Shown one piece after another: positions 38,001 through 45,895 of a stretch of DNA of 64,000 nucleotides (position 1 is the stretch's first letter; the number at the start of each line of letters is the position of its first letter). A model generated the notes under the pieces. It was given only the letters and a program-made list of their open reading frames with translations. It searched no databases and was not told the origin of the DNA. The position numbers and the translations under genes were made by a program. This stretch comes from Fasciola hepatica (Eukaryota; Platyhelminthes; Trematoda; Plagiorchiida; Fasciolidae), in assembly GCA_948099385.1 (NCBI GenBank), contig CANUEZ040000029.1, forward strand, positions 1,705,501-1,769,500, in the 5' to 3' direction.

Positions 38001-38202
38001 CATAAATTCGATTGCCACCGTCACCGGGAATGAGAATGACTGGGTTCTTCGGCAAATTCTCTTTCTCTCTGATCACAGCTCCCAGTGTTGTGCACACGAA
38101 GAGAGTTAGCTGAACGAAAATAAAAGTTCCAATTAGTGCGATTATTCTCGTTTGACTTACGTAAACACCAAGCACGGGCACAGGTTTCGAAGATCCTCTC
38201 AT
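29077..38202 (-). CDS. PLA2G15-like: Group XV (lysosomal) phospholipase A2, copy A, split by an intronic BEL/Pao element
   Basis: Predicted lysosomal or secreted LCAT-family lipase and transacylase that deacylates glycerophospholipids. Six exons on the minus strand: 38161-38202, 37904-38109, 37623-37840, 37343-37570, 36733-36924 and 29077-29435, joined at GT-AG sites in matching phase to give 414 residues (human enzyme about 412). The start is the ATG at 38,202 (A at -3); three codons upstream lies only a GTG, and a stop precedes it. Residues about 8-27 form a signal peptide. Visible motifs are the oxyanion PGDGGN (42-47), RGAPYDFRRAP (145-155), nucleophile Ser187 in GHSMG, Asp358 in GDGDKSVN and His385 in LATHGS, in family order. 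Sequons: NQS, NRS, NNS, NET, NAS. The cysteine pair that closes the N-terminal lid loop in mammalian LCAT and LPLA2 is absent. Introns are 51, 63, 52, 418 and 7,297 nt; the last holds the retrotransposon, whose removal leaves 924 nt. Family identity is firm; enzyme activity is inferred. Confidence 0.93.
29877..29881. repeat. Target-site duplication, left copy (TAGAG)
   Basis: TAGAG directly before the left LTR, matched by TAGAG after the right LTR. BEL/Pao integrases typically give 4-6 bp duplications. The unoccupied single TAGAG is at 49,364-49,368 (B) and 61,819-61,823 (C). Confidence 0.95.
29882..30303 (-). repeat. 3' LTR of the BEL/Pao element
   Basis: 422 bp bounded by TGTAACGG...GATTACA on the plus strand (TGT...ACA ends). 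It is indistinguishable by eye from the other LTR. Confidence 0.97.
30547..31746 (-). CDS. BEL/Pao integrase and C-terminal domain (separate frame of Pol)
   Basis: This 399-codon frame carries the integrase part of Pol, which inserts the cDNA into the genome. Residues 40-78 are the H2C2 zinc-binding domain (His40, His45, Cys75, Cys78). The catalytic core has Asp111 (VGVDYFGPF), Asp173 (YSDNGTNF) and Glu223 (GVWERLIRSVR), all present. Residues about 290-395 resemble the DUF5641 tail typical of BEL/Pao (AVFWRRWTKEYVPLLQKR, then LRVGDLVMI). The first ten or so codons overlap the end of the upstream frame, and the domain lacks its own usual start. In the family it is part of one polyprotein, so as sequenced it is cut off by a frame change near 31,730. 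It probably has no independent initiation. Confidence 0.93.
   Translation of the reverse strand: MMTLCVGGRLDYSSHEPSFKHPAILPKGHPVTDLIIRHYHTMEGHCGTSQVLAATRQRYWIVQGRTTVKRVIGSCISCRRRSSSCSAQQMAPLPPMRVEAGWYPFHEVGVDYFGPFPVRRGRSTEKRYGCLFSCLQTRAIHIEIAHSLTSDSFILALTRFMARRGCPRDVYSDNGTNFVGAAKELRLCMNSWNVTKINDLWLSRGAQWHFQPPAASHRGGVWERLIRSVRKILYSICHEQVLSDETLITLMAEAERILNNRPLVPVTSDAKDDYALTPNHLLLLRGNSGVDADGNQGCLYTKRWRQVIHLAAVFWRRWTKEYVPLLQKRQKWISKDRNLRVGDLVMIASDIGPRKQWPLGVVVECKPSVDGLVRLVSVRTKDGLINRDIRKVCLLEGVD
31688..35818 (-). CDS. BEL/Pao Gag-protease-RT-RNase H polyprotein (integrase cut off by a frame break)
   Basis: Open frame of 1,376 codons. The open part begins with GTG at 35,818; the first ATG is at 35,803, just inside the element from the 5' LTR. 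In order: a coiled-coil-like charged region (residues about 60-110); a DUF1759 Gag domain (about 155-300, KVELADFDGDATRYCRFVKQ); zinc knuckles CIVCKEGHNADSC (about 376) and CFVCLQEGHRAAEC; an aspartic protease with IDNGSD (about 490); a reverse transcriptase from about 760 (WYLPHHAVVNPKKPEKLRVV) to YVDD (about 902-905) with the A box ADIEEMF; and an RNase H-like region (HVFCDASETGFGAVVYA about 1,075, WTDSSIV about 1,156). It ends at 31,688 in a wrong frame after the linker to integrase. All catalytic boxes visible here are intact. The neighbouring frame continues the protein. Confidence 0.95.
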   Translation of the reverse strand: MLGIKMPVKRMPVSNRSHIIEPEDPRQVQPPLSHAFDEVSCPGSRVSCKSKASSSLNSAKNVLLLAQLKEKQLMEEIRLENEHRLLKARNEVQMARLNFELSEQDEVCDPVRVDAVNQSEKIERFLNDCEKQDHNRLRDPHFPLPEETRDVLCKMQLPKVELADFDGDATRYCRFVKQFEYYIEGRISDEGQRLLYLLYYCKGKAKEAIEECVMLPPNQGYRKAREILKDLFGQTHVVARSLLNGLLSAVMPNADDAESLTKLAIKMQSCEIALSQLEYDADLNSVVTLERVVRMLSRPLQHRWARLVDETSETSGVPNFKQLMSFVAAEARIARSRFGQIALSATAKPLVPPRNSAYRSDRQVNFTCSKFMSRKEQTCIVCKEGHNADSCSKFAAMEVSDRWNSLRRNGGCFVCLQEGHRAAECTLATVCGKFGCSARHHKLLHRDKLSVACPETYHCAANRTTGYDVALGIIPVKISGPKGTALTYALIDNGSDVSLIEKGLVEQVGLSQVPSCMTIRTVSGRSKIESGVVNLCVVSPDDSANVSVERALCVNRLFSRSPRMDLRSVKGRWPHLSDVPVERTGEVKVGVLIGSDVPEAHWVLEQRIGNRSEPYAVKTQLGWMILGPLGPSNDRESTVNNLIKEQSTISEQLRRLYEADFSDNESTKQAPSLEDQKALSIAERSLKLVDGHYQLALPWKTIAETMPNNFEVAARRLHLLGRRFQRDRAFYERYKMVMQGNRDKGYMTPVPAEQLAPEFSPRWYLPHHAVVNPKKPEKLRVVLDCAARFRGVSLNDRLLQGPDWTNDLVRVLMRFREERVAIVADIEEMFMQVRVDPRDRGALRILWWDNDDPKQQLCEYQMTAHPFGATSSPFCASFALKQTAKGNLAYELFVINSVSENFYVDDCLISLASIELAKTFVSQVREMLGRGGFYLKKWVSNVEEVLQAIPEHDAAASTADISVKPTPAQRTLGLEWDTQQDTFCFRLNIIDHAPSRRGILSIISALYDPLGLVSPAILPAKVLLQNLCREGLAWDDRIGDNHMKSWNSWLNFMTELPNFKIPRCVRAEGEKDDHPQLHVFCDASETGFGAVVYARFCAEVASVSCSILLAKSRVAPLKTVTIPRLELAAAKLAVCLVQEVKSLVRWQSAETFFWTDSSIVLYYINNTTTRFSIFVANRLSVIHALSSPDQWRHVPSQNNPADAASRGSYTLVELKQWISGPEFLRLPRARWPTSWPHADITTEIEFKKPTAHVNLISREPNPLFVKFSSWTKLLKVAAWIVRFKDYLLYRMGKKTRIEVSVGQITLGEIRKAEHDIVREVQSSEFADDLSRLKSNASKPWKSRRSESGHLKTLCPVIIDDIVCRRAAGLLQSRAEL
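31715..31746 (-). other. Frame break between RNase H and integrase
   Basis: The two Pol frames overlap here and join best at a short GT run (minus strand ATTGTGTGTCGG, around 31,735). The shift between frames equals a loss of two bases or gain of one, as expected from slippage of one GT unit. It could be a real mutation, a base-calling error or, less likely, programmed frameshifting. Confidence 0.7.
35828..36249 (-). repeat. 5' LTR of the BEL/Pao element
   Basis: 422 bp, the same sequence as 29,882-30,303. It should carry the element promoter, which would drive transcription leftwards in the same direction as the host gene. Confidence 0.97.
36250..36254. repeat. Target-site duplication, right copy (TAGAG)
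   Basis: It follows the right LTR and matches 29,877-29,881. Downstream sequence (TAAAGACACAAGAG) continues the intron as in the empty sites of units B and C. Confidence 0.95.
38110..38160 (-). other. 51-nt micro-intron in the 5' end of phospholipase gene A
   Basis: On the minus strand a GTAAGT donor, a CACTAATT branch-like box and a TTTTATTTTCGTTCAG acceptor enclose 51 nt. The length is a multiple of three with no stop, so retention adds 17 residues (431 in total) and removal gives 414. Removal leaves a compact signal peptide. The same element is present in B (51,224-51,274) and C (63,679-63,729). Confidence 0.7.
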
Positions 38203-38330
38203 CGTGTTCACCTAAATCCGAAGCAGCTGATTCACAAGTTGGGAGTGAGATGCATTTAAATATCCGAATGTGAATGCAATGACCTTGAAATAGTCAGTAG
38301 AGTGAAGGTGTGGGAACAAAGTGCGTGTAG

Positions 38331-38350
38331 CGTGTGTGTGTGTGTGTGTA
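38331..38350. repeat. (GT)n tract upstream of phospholipase gene A
   Basis: A run of about 20 bp starting 129 bp upstream of the ATG. Units B and C have a longer interrupted version at the same place. Confidence 0.9.
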
Positions 38351-38405
38351 CAGGTGCCTGAATGTGTCCACGACCATTTCACAAGGCACATCATACATGC
38401 ACAAC

Positions 38406-41400
38406 TCACACAATAAACGACTGGAATAAATTCTTATTTAGCGCTACACACTAACGTTTATAAAATGCCGCTTATTCAGGAGCGCCCCATAGGGAAGCTG
38501 TATTTACAAAACCACAAATTGTCCACAAGTTTCCATTGTTTACGAAACTACAAATCCATGGTATGGACGTTAGCCAAATAGCCAGTATCGTTCAAATCAA
38601 ATGCGCTTACTTTGCAGCCGATCTGCTCATTGTCCGACAGCAAGTCAAAGACACGAACATAGTGGAGCACAGAGCTGGTGTCTCTCAATGTCTGGATTGA
38701 ATTTAGCTGATCACTTCACATTAGGATTTTCAGCTGTCTACATAGGCAAGATCGAGAGACAATTGCATCACTGATTGAAAGAACAATTGTGTAACTCGAC
38801 AAAGTTGAGTACTAGAATTCTGAGATTGTTCGCATATGCAGATGCCCCAAACATCGTCAGAGGTGATAACGATCTGTGTACGGCCACAATAGAATAGATT
38901 TTCCGTTCGACTTCCCTTACTCTAATTATTGTCATTCATACCTGAAAAGAGGGAAAAAACATAGAGAATAATTGCAAACTACTGGGAACAAAAGTATTTT
39001 GATGAAATATTTACTTACCAAATTACCCGTTCTAATTTCGAAAGCACTGTGCTTTAGGTGTTATTAGTTCTATCGTAGTTATGTGCAGTATACAGATGGC
39101 GTTGATTGTGATGACCAGGAAAATTCCTCCAATATGTTGTCCGAGCTCGTTGACTCGAATAACGTGTATCCGACCATCGATTCATAATTCCACTTCACAA
39201 TATTGTTTGAGTTAATTGATTGTAAACAATGTTGTTTCAATTTATCTCAGAGTTTCATATACAATCGTAGTTGCAGTAGACGTGTAGTGGTGAGAAATTG
39301 GTTTCGTCTGTATTTCGAGTGCGGCTTTTCAACCCACACAAGCAGACCACGACGGTTATCGTTGTAAAACGTTGCCACTACGTGTACGTTTTGCTACATT
39401 CCAAACAAAGCAATTCTGTCTTAGTGCTGTAATGTACAGGCACAAAATGTGAGTCAATTTCGACAATACTTGTGTGTTATCTGTGTAACCGAATCAGATT
39501 TTCAAAGATGTTGGTAGATGAATGAAGAAAAATCAACCTGCAAACGTGGACGCAGTTTGAAAGCGTGTTTGTAATAGCCGGATATATCCGTAATAACGTG
39601 AATGCTAACGGTGAAGGTATACGTGTAAAATACTCTCACCGTCAAATGTATTTTTATAACAGTAATCGTTTTACTTACTCCAGCTATTACGAAACAGTGT
39701 ACAATAATTTGGACGGGCGCTAAGGTCACTCAATTTCTGTCGATTGGAATAATAGTGATTGGCTTTGTTAGGAATCGTGCGTGTGACGTCACGATCAGCA
39801 TTCCACAATGATGAGTGTTTGACCACCACCGGTCATTCCATCGACACCTACACTTGGTGGTCAGGGTCTATATCACATAGAAACCCCAATCTTTAGGTCA
39901 CAATATTCAGTTGACCAAACTCCCTACAAAAATAGGGCACATTTGTTGTGTAATATATACTAACAGACGACATATTACACCCGACTGAATGGTTTTATTT
40001 GTTACCAACATAAATGAACTCATTCTCTCCTCGGTAGAGTTGTGAGTTGATGCCAAATCACCATCGTGATGCTATATCATCGCTTGCATCAGCATTGACG
40101 AGTTCTAAAAGAGCTGCCCAAAGCATGCATTTTCACTTCGAATCGTTGGCTGCACGTATTCGACCAGCCACCATTTCGGCAACCTGACCCTGTTCCGTCA
40201 GATTCAAAGTTTGATGTTTACTGAAACGGAACTGGAGGGTATTCGAGGTCATTTTTCCCTTGTATTTAATATGATTGGAAGAAAGTCGTCACCAATTCAG
40301 AGACACTGCAGCTAGGAGATTTGTGCATTGGTTTCTCCTTCAAATGTTATTCACGTGTGAAATCAATGTATGTGCATTATTCACTGCTTCTCTACAAAAC
40401 ACTGAACAGAAAATCCTAAAGCATTTTGTATTGTAATGACACAAAAGCCACTGTTCGTAGTCATCATTCCGGCAACATCGTTTATATATTTCTTACCAAT
40501 AAAATATTCTACTCATGAGGCCAGAGTAATCAAATGTAATCAAATGCAGTCAGAAAGGTGTTGGATGGAAATGAGATTCTAGTATTTATGAACCAGTTCA
40601 CGGTATCATGGTCAGTTCCAAAGAGGAGAGTTGGACTGATGTAGAACTGAGTTGTAGCATTCGACGAACATCCTTTCTTGCAGATTGGCGAATCTGTGGT
40701 ACGTGGTTAGAAAAACGTGAGTCTAATGTATTATGAAGGTGCATTCTTGAGTTGAAAAACACCTTCGAATAATCACACACCATCGGGGGTAAATCAAGCT
40801 GAATTTATGAACTGTCCTCTTAATGAGTTCATCGTTTCCTCGTATTTGAAAAACACAAGCACCTATGACATGAACCTTGAACATTCGTTTTTTGAATGGT
40901 GGGGATTTCTGAGGTGATTGAGCGTACGATGCTGGGTTCAGATGTACTCAGTTGTACGTGAAATATTAATTACTGAGTCATCCATTTAGTGGTAAATGAT
41001 TATGTGCCAGTTGAATATTCACTCCTAGGTGTGTATGAAGCATTTAATCGAGTTGACATGATTGAAGTGAGCAGTGTTGCCGAATCACAATGCATTAGAA
41101 TAATCTTACAGCCAACCAGAAATTATATTGTCCTCATTGGGAAAGTAGATTCCGGTATATTCCGAAAGGATTTATACTGAAAACCGCATACACTCTAGTC
41201 GAACTCCATAGAACGTAAGGTGTGCACAACTCGCTTGTCGACAATTCTTCCAAAGCTGAATGCAGTTGCCAGTTGTTGATCGGATAAATGTTTCAAGTAT
41301 GCTAATTGCTTTATCGATGCGTCATTAAGAGATAAACAATAACTCAGTCAATTCTATGCAGATGATCTTGACAACAGACCATATTGTTCCTGTTTATTGT

Positions 41401-42499
41401 AGGGTAAGTGGAAGAATGAGTATAATGATTCAAAAACAGAAATTCTTCTAATAGCAAACGGGATTTCAATAATGGACAGAATGAACTACATCGCAATGAT
41501 AATTGTAACTCCACACGACAAAGTCTAGGAGCTAACTTCCTAATGAGATCAGTGAACACATGAAGGATGAACACGGTACTTTATTGACAAATATCTGACC
41601 AAAAGCTACTCGAATAAATCGACTGAATCAGATTCGTTATTCTATTTTCGATTCAGTCAGTACCACTTAGAAATCAATTTGGACTAAGATTCTCTAGGTG
41701 GTGTCATTTGTGTTACCCTATTTCCTTTATCATTGATTTCTGCCCGTTCGCTAATTTCGGTGTATATTACAACATACAGTAGAATTTGTCATGTGCACAT
41801 GTGGAACAATCGCTGCACGTAATGTGCACTCCACATTTAGCATACGTCACCATAAATTTGAGACTTGAAGCAGCATGAGTGCTCTTGGTGTACGTGTTCA
41901 TGTACTGGAACCTTTGAATGCTTTCATTTGAAGAACTGAATTCGCACTTACCGGGGACACAGGCATGTGACTTCGCCAATTCTGTCTAGTGGATCCCTGA
42001 ATAATTGGTCGGAATCGATTGAAGATCCTAATATTAACGTATAACTAAGGACACGCTTCGTCCGATCCACCGAATGTGACTGTTAAGTATATGAGGCTCA
42101 TAGTGGAAAGGGAGACATGTCACTTCAAATGCGTTTATTTGAAAAAGTGAAGATGTGAACTATCAGAAGTGTATACGAGAGGACCGTATGTGCGAGTGCA
42201 TGTGACTGTCCGTGTAAATGCTTCAGCAGATTCAGCTTTCTACGGATCGATATGCGTACGAAGCAAGCCAGCTTGGATTGCTCGGTAGCAGGGATGAGTG
42301 AGAATTCGATGCTGCAGAACATCCGGAATGAGGCAGCCATGAATTGCCTCAAAATCAATTCGAAATCAACAGTACTCCTTTCCCGGAGCATCGGCCAAAT
42401 GAGTACATATGCTCATGAAAACATCTATGGGAGTTGAAGATGAAAAGGTTTACCAACCTTGCGGCCAGAACGGGTTGTGAGAGGATGGTGAGTGTTAGT
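38406..42499. other. Unit B intergenic DNA
   Basis: No gene is seen. The stretch about 39,270-40,400 is shared with C (about 52,430-53,555) and absent from A. The stretch 40,430-42,060 matches A. From about 42,080 the sequence is peculiar to B. Confidence 0.5.
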
Positions 42500-42703
42500 C
42501 TATTTGGAAGTACTCAAATCATTAGAAACACGAAGACTGGCATAGTTGGAAACAGAAGGAGGATCAATACTGACAGTGTCTGACCGACCAGCGCCATGAA
42601 ATACAATGAATTTGTGGTTACGGGAAGTGACGCGAAACGGGCCTGAGTATGCTGAATGTAATGGGACTTTAACAGCATCACATGGAAGAAAATATAAGAA
42701 CAC
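42500..42703 (-). pseudogene. Decayed Ty3/gypsy integrase C-terminus, unit B only
   Basis: The minus-strand frame reads PCDAVKVPLHSAYSGPFRVT and then GRSDTVSIDPPSV, the chromatin-side C-terminal segment of gypsy integrases (the xRxDAVRxPLxxPYxGPF and DTVSIDRLKP boxes). It lies in the right direction and order to be the far end of the same old element whose RNase H part is at 43,474-43,690. The integrase core between them has been lost. Units A and C have other sequence here. Confidence 0.75.
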
Positions 42704-43205
42704 TTAGGTGTTTGAGAATGTAGGTGGGACGAACGAAGAACTGAATTGCAATGGTGTGAAAGTGTTATTCAATGATCGTACTTGGAGTTTGCCCTTCTCC
42801 TTTGTGTTTTGTTACTCATCAGTAGTGAGTACGTTCATCGTGAATCTGGGAAACTCGTATTGTACCCACTCTATTCCCTTTGCTGTCATATTGGTTCATA
42901 CTCGAGATTTACGGTGCCCATTACTTGATCAGTTCATGTTTTCATTCCCAATTTTGATTTTTCAATGGGTTACATTTTCTATTATAAGTTACTATTTCTG
43001 AGTGTTTCACTTATACAGCCATGCACAGCCTCGAACTCCCAACCCTTAATGTTTCTGTCACTACACGCCACTATTGACCGCCACTCAGTATTACCATGAA
43101 CAGGTCTAGTGCCGGGTTCGTCAATTCAAGTTTGCCCCACATATTTAGCTTATTTGTACTTATTTATTATCAACTCTCTATTTAGTATTACAAATACAGT
43201 CTAAT
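42704..43205. other. Unit B intergenic DNA
   Basis: From about 42,811 it aligns with A (22,748 onward) and C (56,342 onward). No gene is seen. At about 43,210 it skips the 620 bp that A has at 23,149-23,770. Confidence 0.45.
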
Positions 43206-43690
43206 TCACGCTTCTATCCAGATTTGGCCAAACATAGTGATCGGAGACAAGTCTGATGTAGACATGTATTCGAGGATGGGAAATGGAATGTAAAGGCGTA
43301 AAGCCAAGCGACAAAGGGAATATGGGACAAATGGGTGAGGTTTGCCAGTGGAGACATCGCAAACGATTGTACTATTTCCGTCAGGTAGGGGCATATCTTC
43401 CAACAATAGGGAGGAAGATGAGCCGTAGTTCTTCAGTTTTCGGTTAATTATTTTGAGCTTGTGCTATGTCGGACTAAGTGAAGGCCGCTGGATGAATGTC
43501 GCTACTTGAAACCAATGCGCAAGTCAAAGGCTTATGATTGGTGTAGATGATAAGGCGTCTACCTTCCAAAATCTGTCGAAAGTGTTTTATTGCAAGGTAG
43601 ATTGCCGGTAATGCACGATCAAAGCTGTTGTTACGAGTCTGTGGTGGTTGCAGATTTTTGAGAGAAAAATAATAACGGCTGCCTGACAAA
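43206..43690 (-). pseudogene. Decayed Ty3/gypsy fragment, RNase H and integrase N-terminus, unit B
   Basis: Unit B copy of the 23,778-24,250 fragment with the same order of motifs: RNase H FSLKNLQPPQTRNNSFDRAL and TNHKPLTCAL, then MLEDMPLPDGNSTIVCDVST. It differs from A by a few substitutions. It shares the loss of the upstream reverse transcriptase with A. Confidence 0.8.
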
Positions 43691-43804
43691 GGCGATCAAT
43701 CTAAATCATCTTAGGATGATGCGGAAATTGGCACGACGATACTTTAAAGGTAAGATTTTCAGGAACACAGTCAATGCAAGATCTAACCACCACAAGAATC
43801 CACA

Positions 43805-45895
43805 ATGATCCAGCATGTGCCATCGTCCACTGAAAAGAAAATTGAAGAGAAATTAACTGGAAACACAAGCTCAACCTCGCGAATTGCATACAATGACACC
43901 ATTCCTACGATCGCCCTCCATCTGCTTGAACTGTGGGAAATGGTATTTTGTTCGATTTTTCCATACAGGACACATTTTTGTCAGGAGTGTGGACGTACAG
44001 AGCACAGCGAAGGATTTTGTAGGTGCTCACAAAACAGAAGACCTGTGAATAACTTCGGTGCATTTCGTCGCATCAGGCACCAGTCGAACGCCGTATTCGC
44101 AGCCACGAGCTCTTCACACAACCAAATGCGGAAATACGTAACATTACCTGTGAATAGTCATCCAGTAACTCTCCAGCTGGACACAGCATCGGACATAACA
44201 ATCATTTCACGCCCAACTTGGATTGCTCTTGGTGAGCTTCCATACAATGCCACAAACCGTTTTGCTGGAAATACCACCGGTCAAGTAGTACCATTCCTGG
44301 GAGAGTTAGACTGTTGAGTTTCATTTTCGTGAGCACTATGGTAATGGTATTTGTTATATATCAACCTCTGATAATTTAAATCTTCTCGGTATTGACTGGA
44401 TAAACAAACTTCTGTTATGGAATGTAAATTTTAGTTCCATTTGCAACTCAAACAACCCGATTTCACTGTCACGCCAACACTCACCAGACGTATATGATGT
44501 TGTAAACAATACTAACCCTCCAGCAGTTGAAGGTCTTCAGGTGAAGCATGCTAAAATATTCCAACCAGACTTGTGGTTGTGCACTAAGACCAAAGCGATC
44601 CTTTATCAAAAACCGGGGTCTAAACCAGTCGTTCGCCCAAGATGACCTGTTCCATACGCCGCTTTGAAATCAACAGATCAGGAACTCAAAACACGGCAGA
44701 CAGCGTAAGTACTTACGCAAGTTAATTGTTCCGCTTGGACTGCACCAACTGGGCTGGTCAAGAAAGCAGATGGTTCGATTCGCATACGTGCTGATTTATC
44801 CACTGGACTTAATGGTTGCCTAGAAACAAATCAGTATCCGCTATCGACCCCGGACGATTTGCTTTCTAAACCTAGTGGAGGTAAGATATTCCAAAAATTG
44901 ATTGATTTGATGCCTATATTCAGGTTGAAGTGGATAGTGCATGCAAAGATTTGCTGACCATCAATACCGACCGCAGTTTGTATCAATACAATAGACTGTC
45001 ATTCGGAGTAAAGTGCCCTCCGGCGCAGATAGTCATACCGGTGGAGACTTGGTAATATCCTCAACTGAAGTTGATTCTGAAGTCAAACAGGTGTTTTGTG
45101 AGTCAATCCGTAGTCTGCCTGTCTCGTTCACTATGATGCAAAGCGAAACTGAATCAGACTTTGATCTTCAGCGAGTAATTCATTTTCTGCAAACTGACTG
45201 GCCCAAAATAACACCGACCATTATTAAATCATGCAATTTTACTGTCGGAACGATGCACTAACGATAGTATACGGATGTCTGATGTTGTCTGAGCGCGAAG
45301 TGATTCCTAAGGCACTACAAACCAGAGTTCTAAGGCAATTGCAAAGTGGTCATCCAGGTATCACATGTATGAAAGCACTAACTCGAAGCTATGCTTAATT
45401 GGCCGAACGTTGGTAAGCAGATTGAAGAGTACGATAAATGTTGTGAAGAATTTTCCATTGCTGCTAAAGCGCCCATCAAGGTTCCACTACACTCCTGGTC
45501 ATTACCCACAGGCCCCTGGAAACGGGTTCACGTCGAACTCGTAGGTCCAATGAATCAACAGTAATAGTAGTAGTAGTAGTAATGCGATATATGATGTTCG
45601 GTTAGAAAATGGCGCAGCCAAACGACATGCCAACCACATCAGGAAACGTTAAAACACGACAGAGTTAGATGAGAAGAACGAGGTAAAACTTCCACTACAA
45701 GTGCTTTTGAATACCTTTGCATTATCAGTGACAGAGAAGGAAACGACATCGCCTGGGCCACCAAGTTCTGACTGTTTAAATGAACGGCGATGCTCAATGC
45801 GCTCCCGGCCTCTTATTGGAAGACTTTCCATTGATCTTTATAAAAAGTCGCACGAGTGGATCTCTATTTGTGAAGTGGGGTTAACGGATCGTTAG
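43805..45895 (+). pseudogene. Decayed Ty3/gypsy (K02A2.6-like) gag-pol fragment, unit B
   Basis: Duplicate of the unit A fragment. The first frame is longer here (43,805-44,317, 170 codons) and joins the gag end, the knuckle CQECGRTEHSEGFC and the protease LQLDTASDITIISRPTW. The reverse transcriptase pieces, the internal deletion near 45,015, the connection and the H2C2 region of integrase follow at the same spacing as in A and with the same stop positions (for example the stop after VVRPR at about 44,643). It is dead, and was so before A and B separated. Confidence 0.85.

Larger units (their letters stand above)
17860..38405. repeat. Tandem segmental duplication, unit A
   Basis: This is the first of three tandem copies of one unit. 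Landmarks shared with the others include CTACACACTA/GACGTTTA-like sequence near the start, the block from about 19,490 to 20,380, the gypsy RNase H block at 24,030-24,250, the 3' flank at 26,640-29,070 and a complete phospholipase gene. Without the 6,373-bp insertion (element plus duplicated target), the unit is about 14.2 kb. Its first 1.5 kb is clearly more diverged from B and C than B and C are from each other, while the gene at the right end is nearly identical in all three. Confidence 0.92.

Noticed and set aside
38203..38211. GTG start three codons upstream of the phospholipase ATG
   Set aside because: Eukaryotic initiation at GTG is unlikely, and the ATG at 38,202 has a good context and gives a normal signal peptide.
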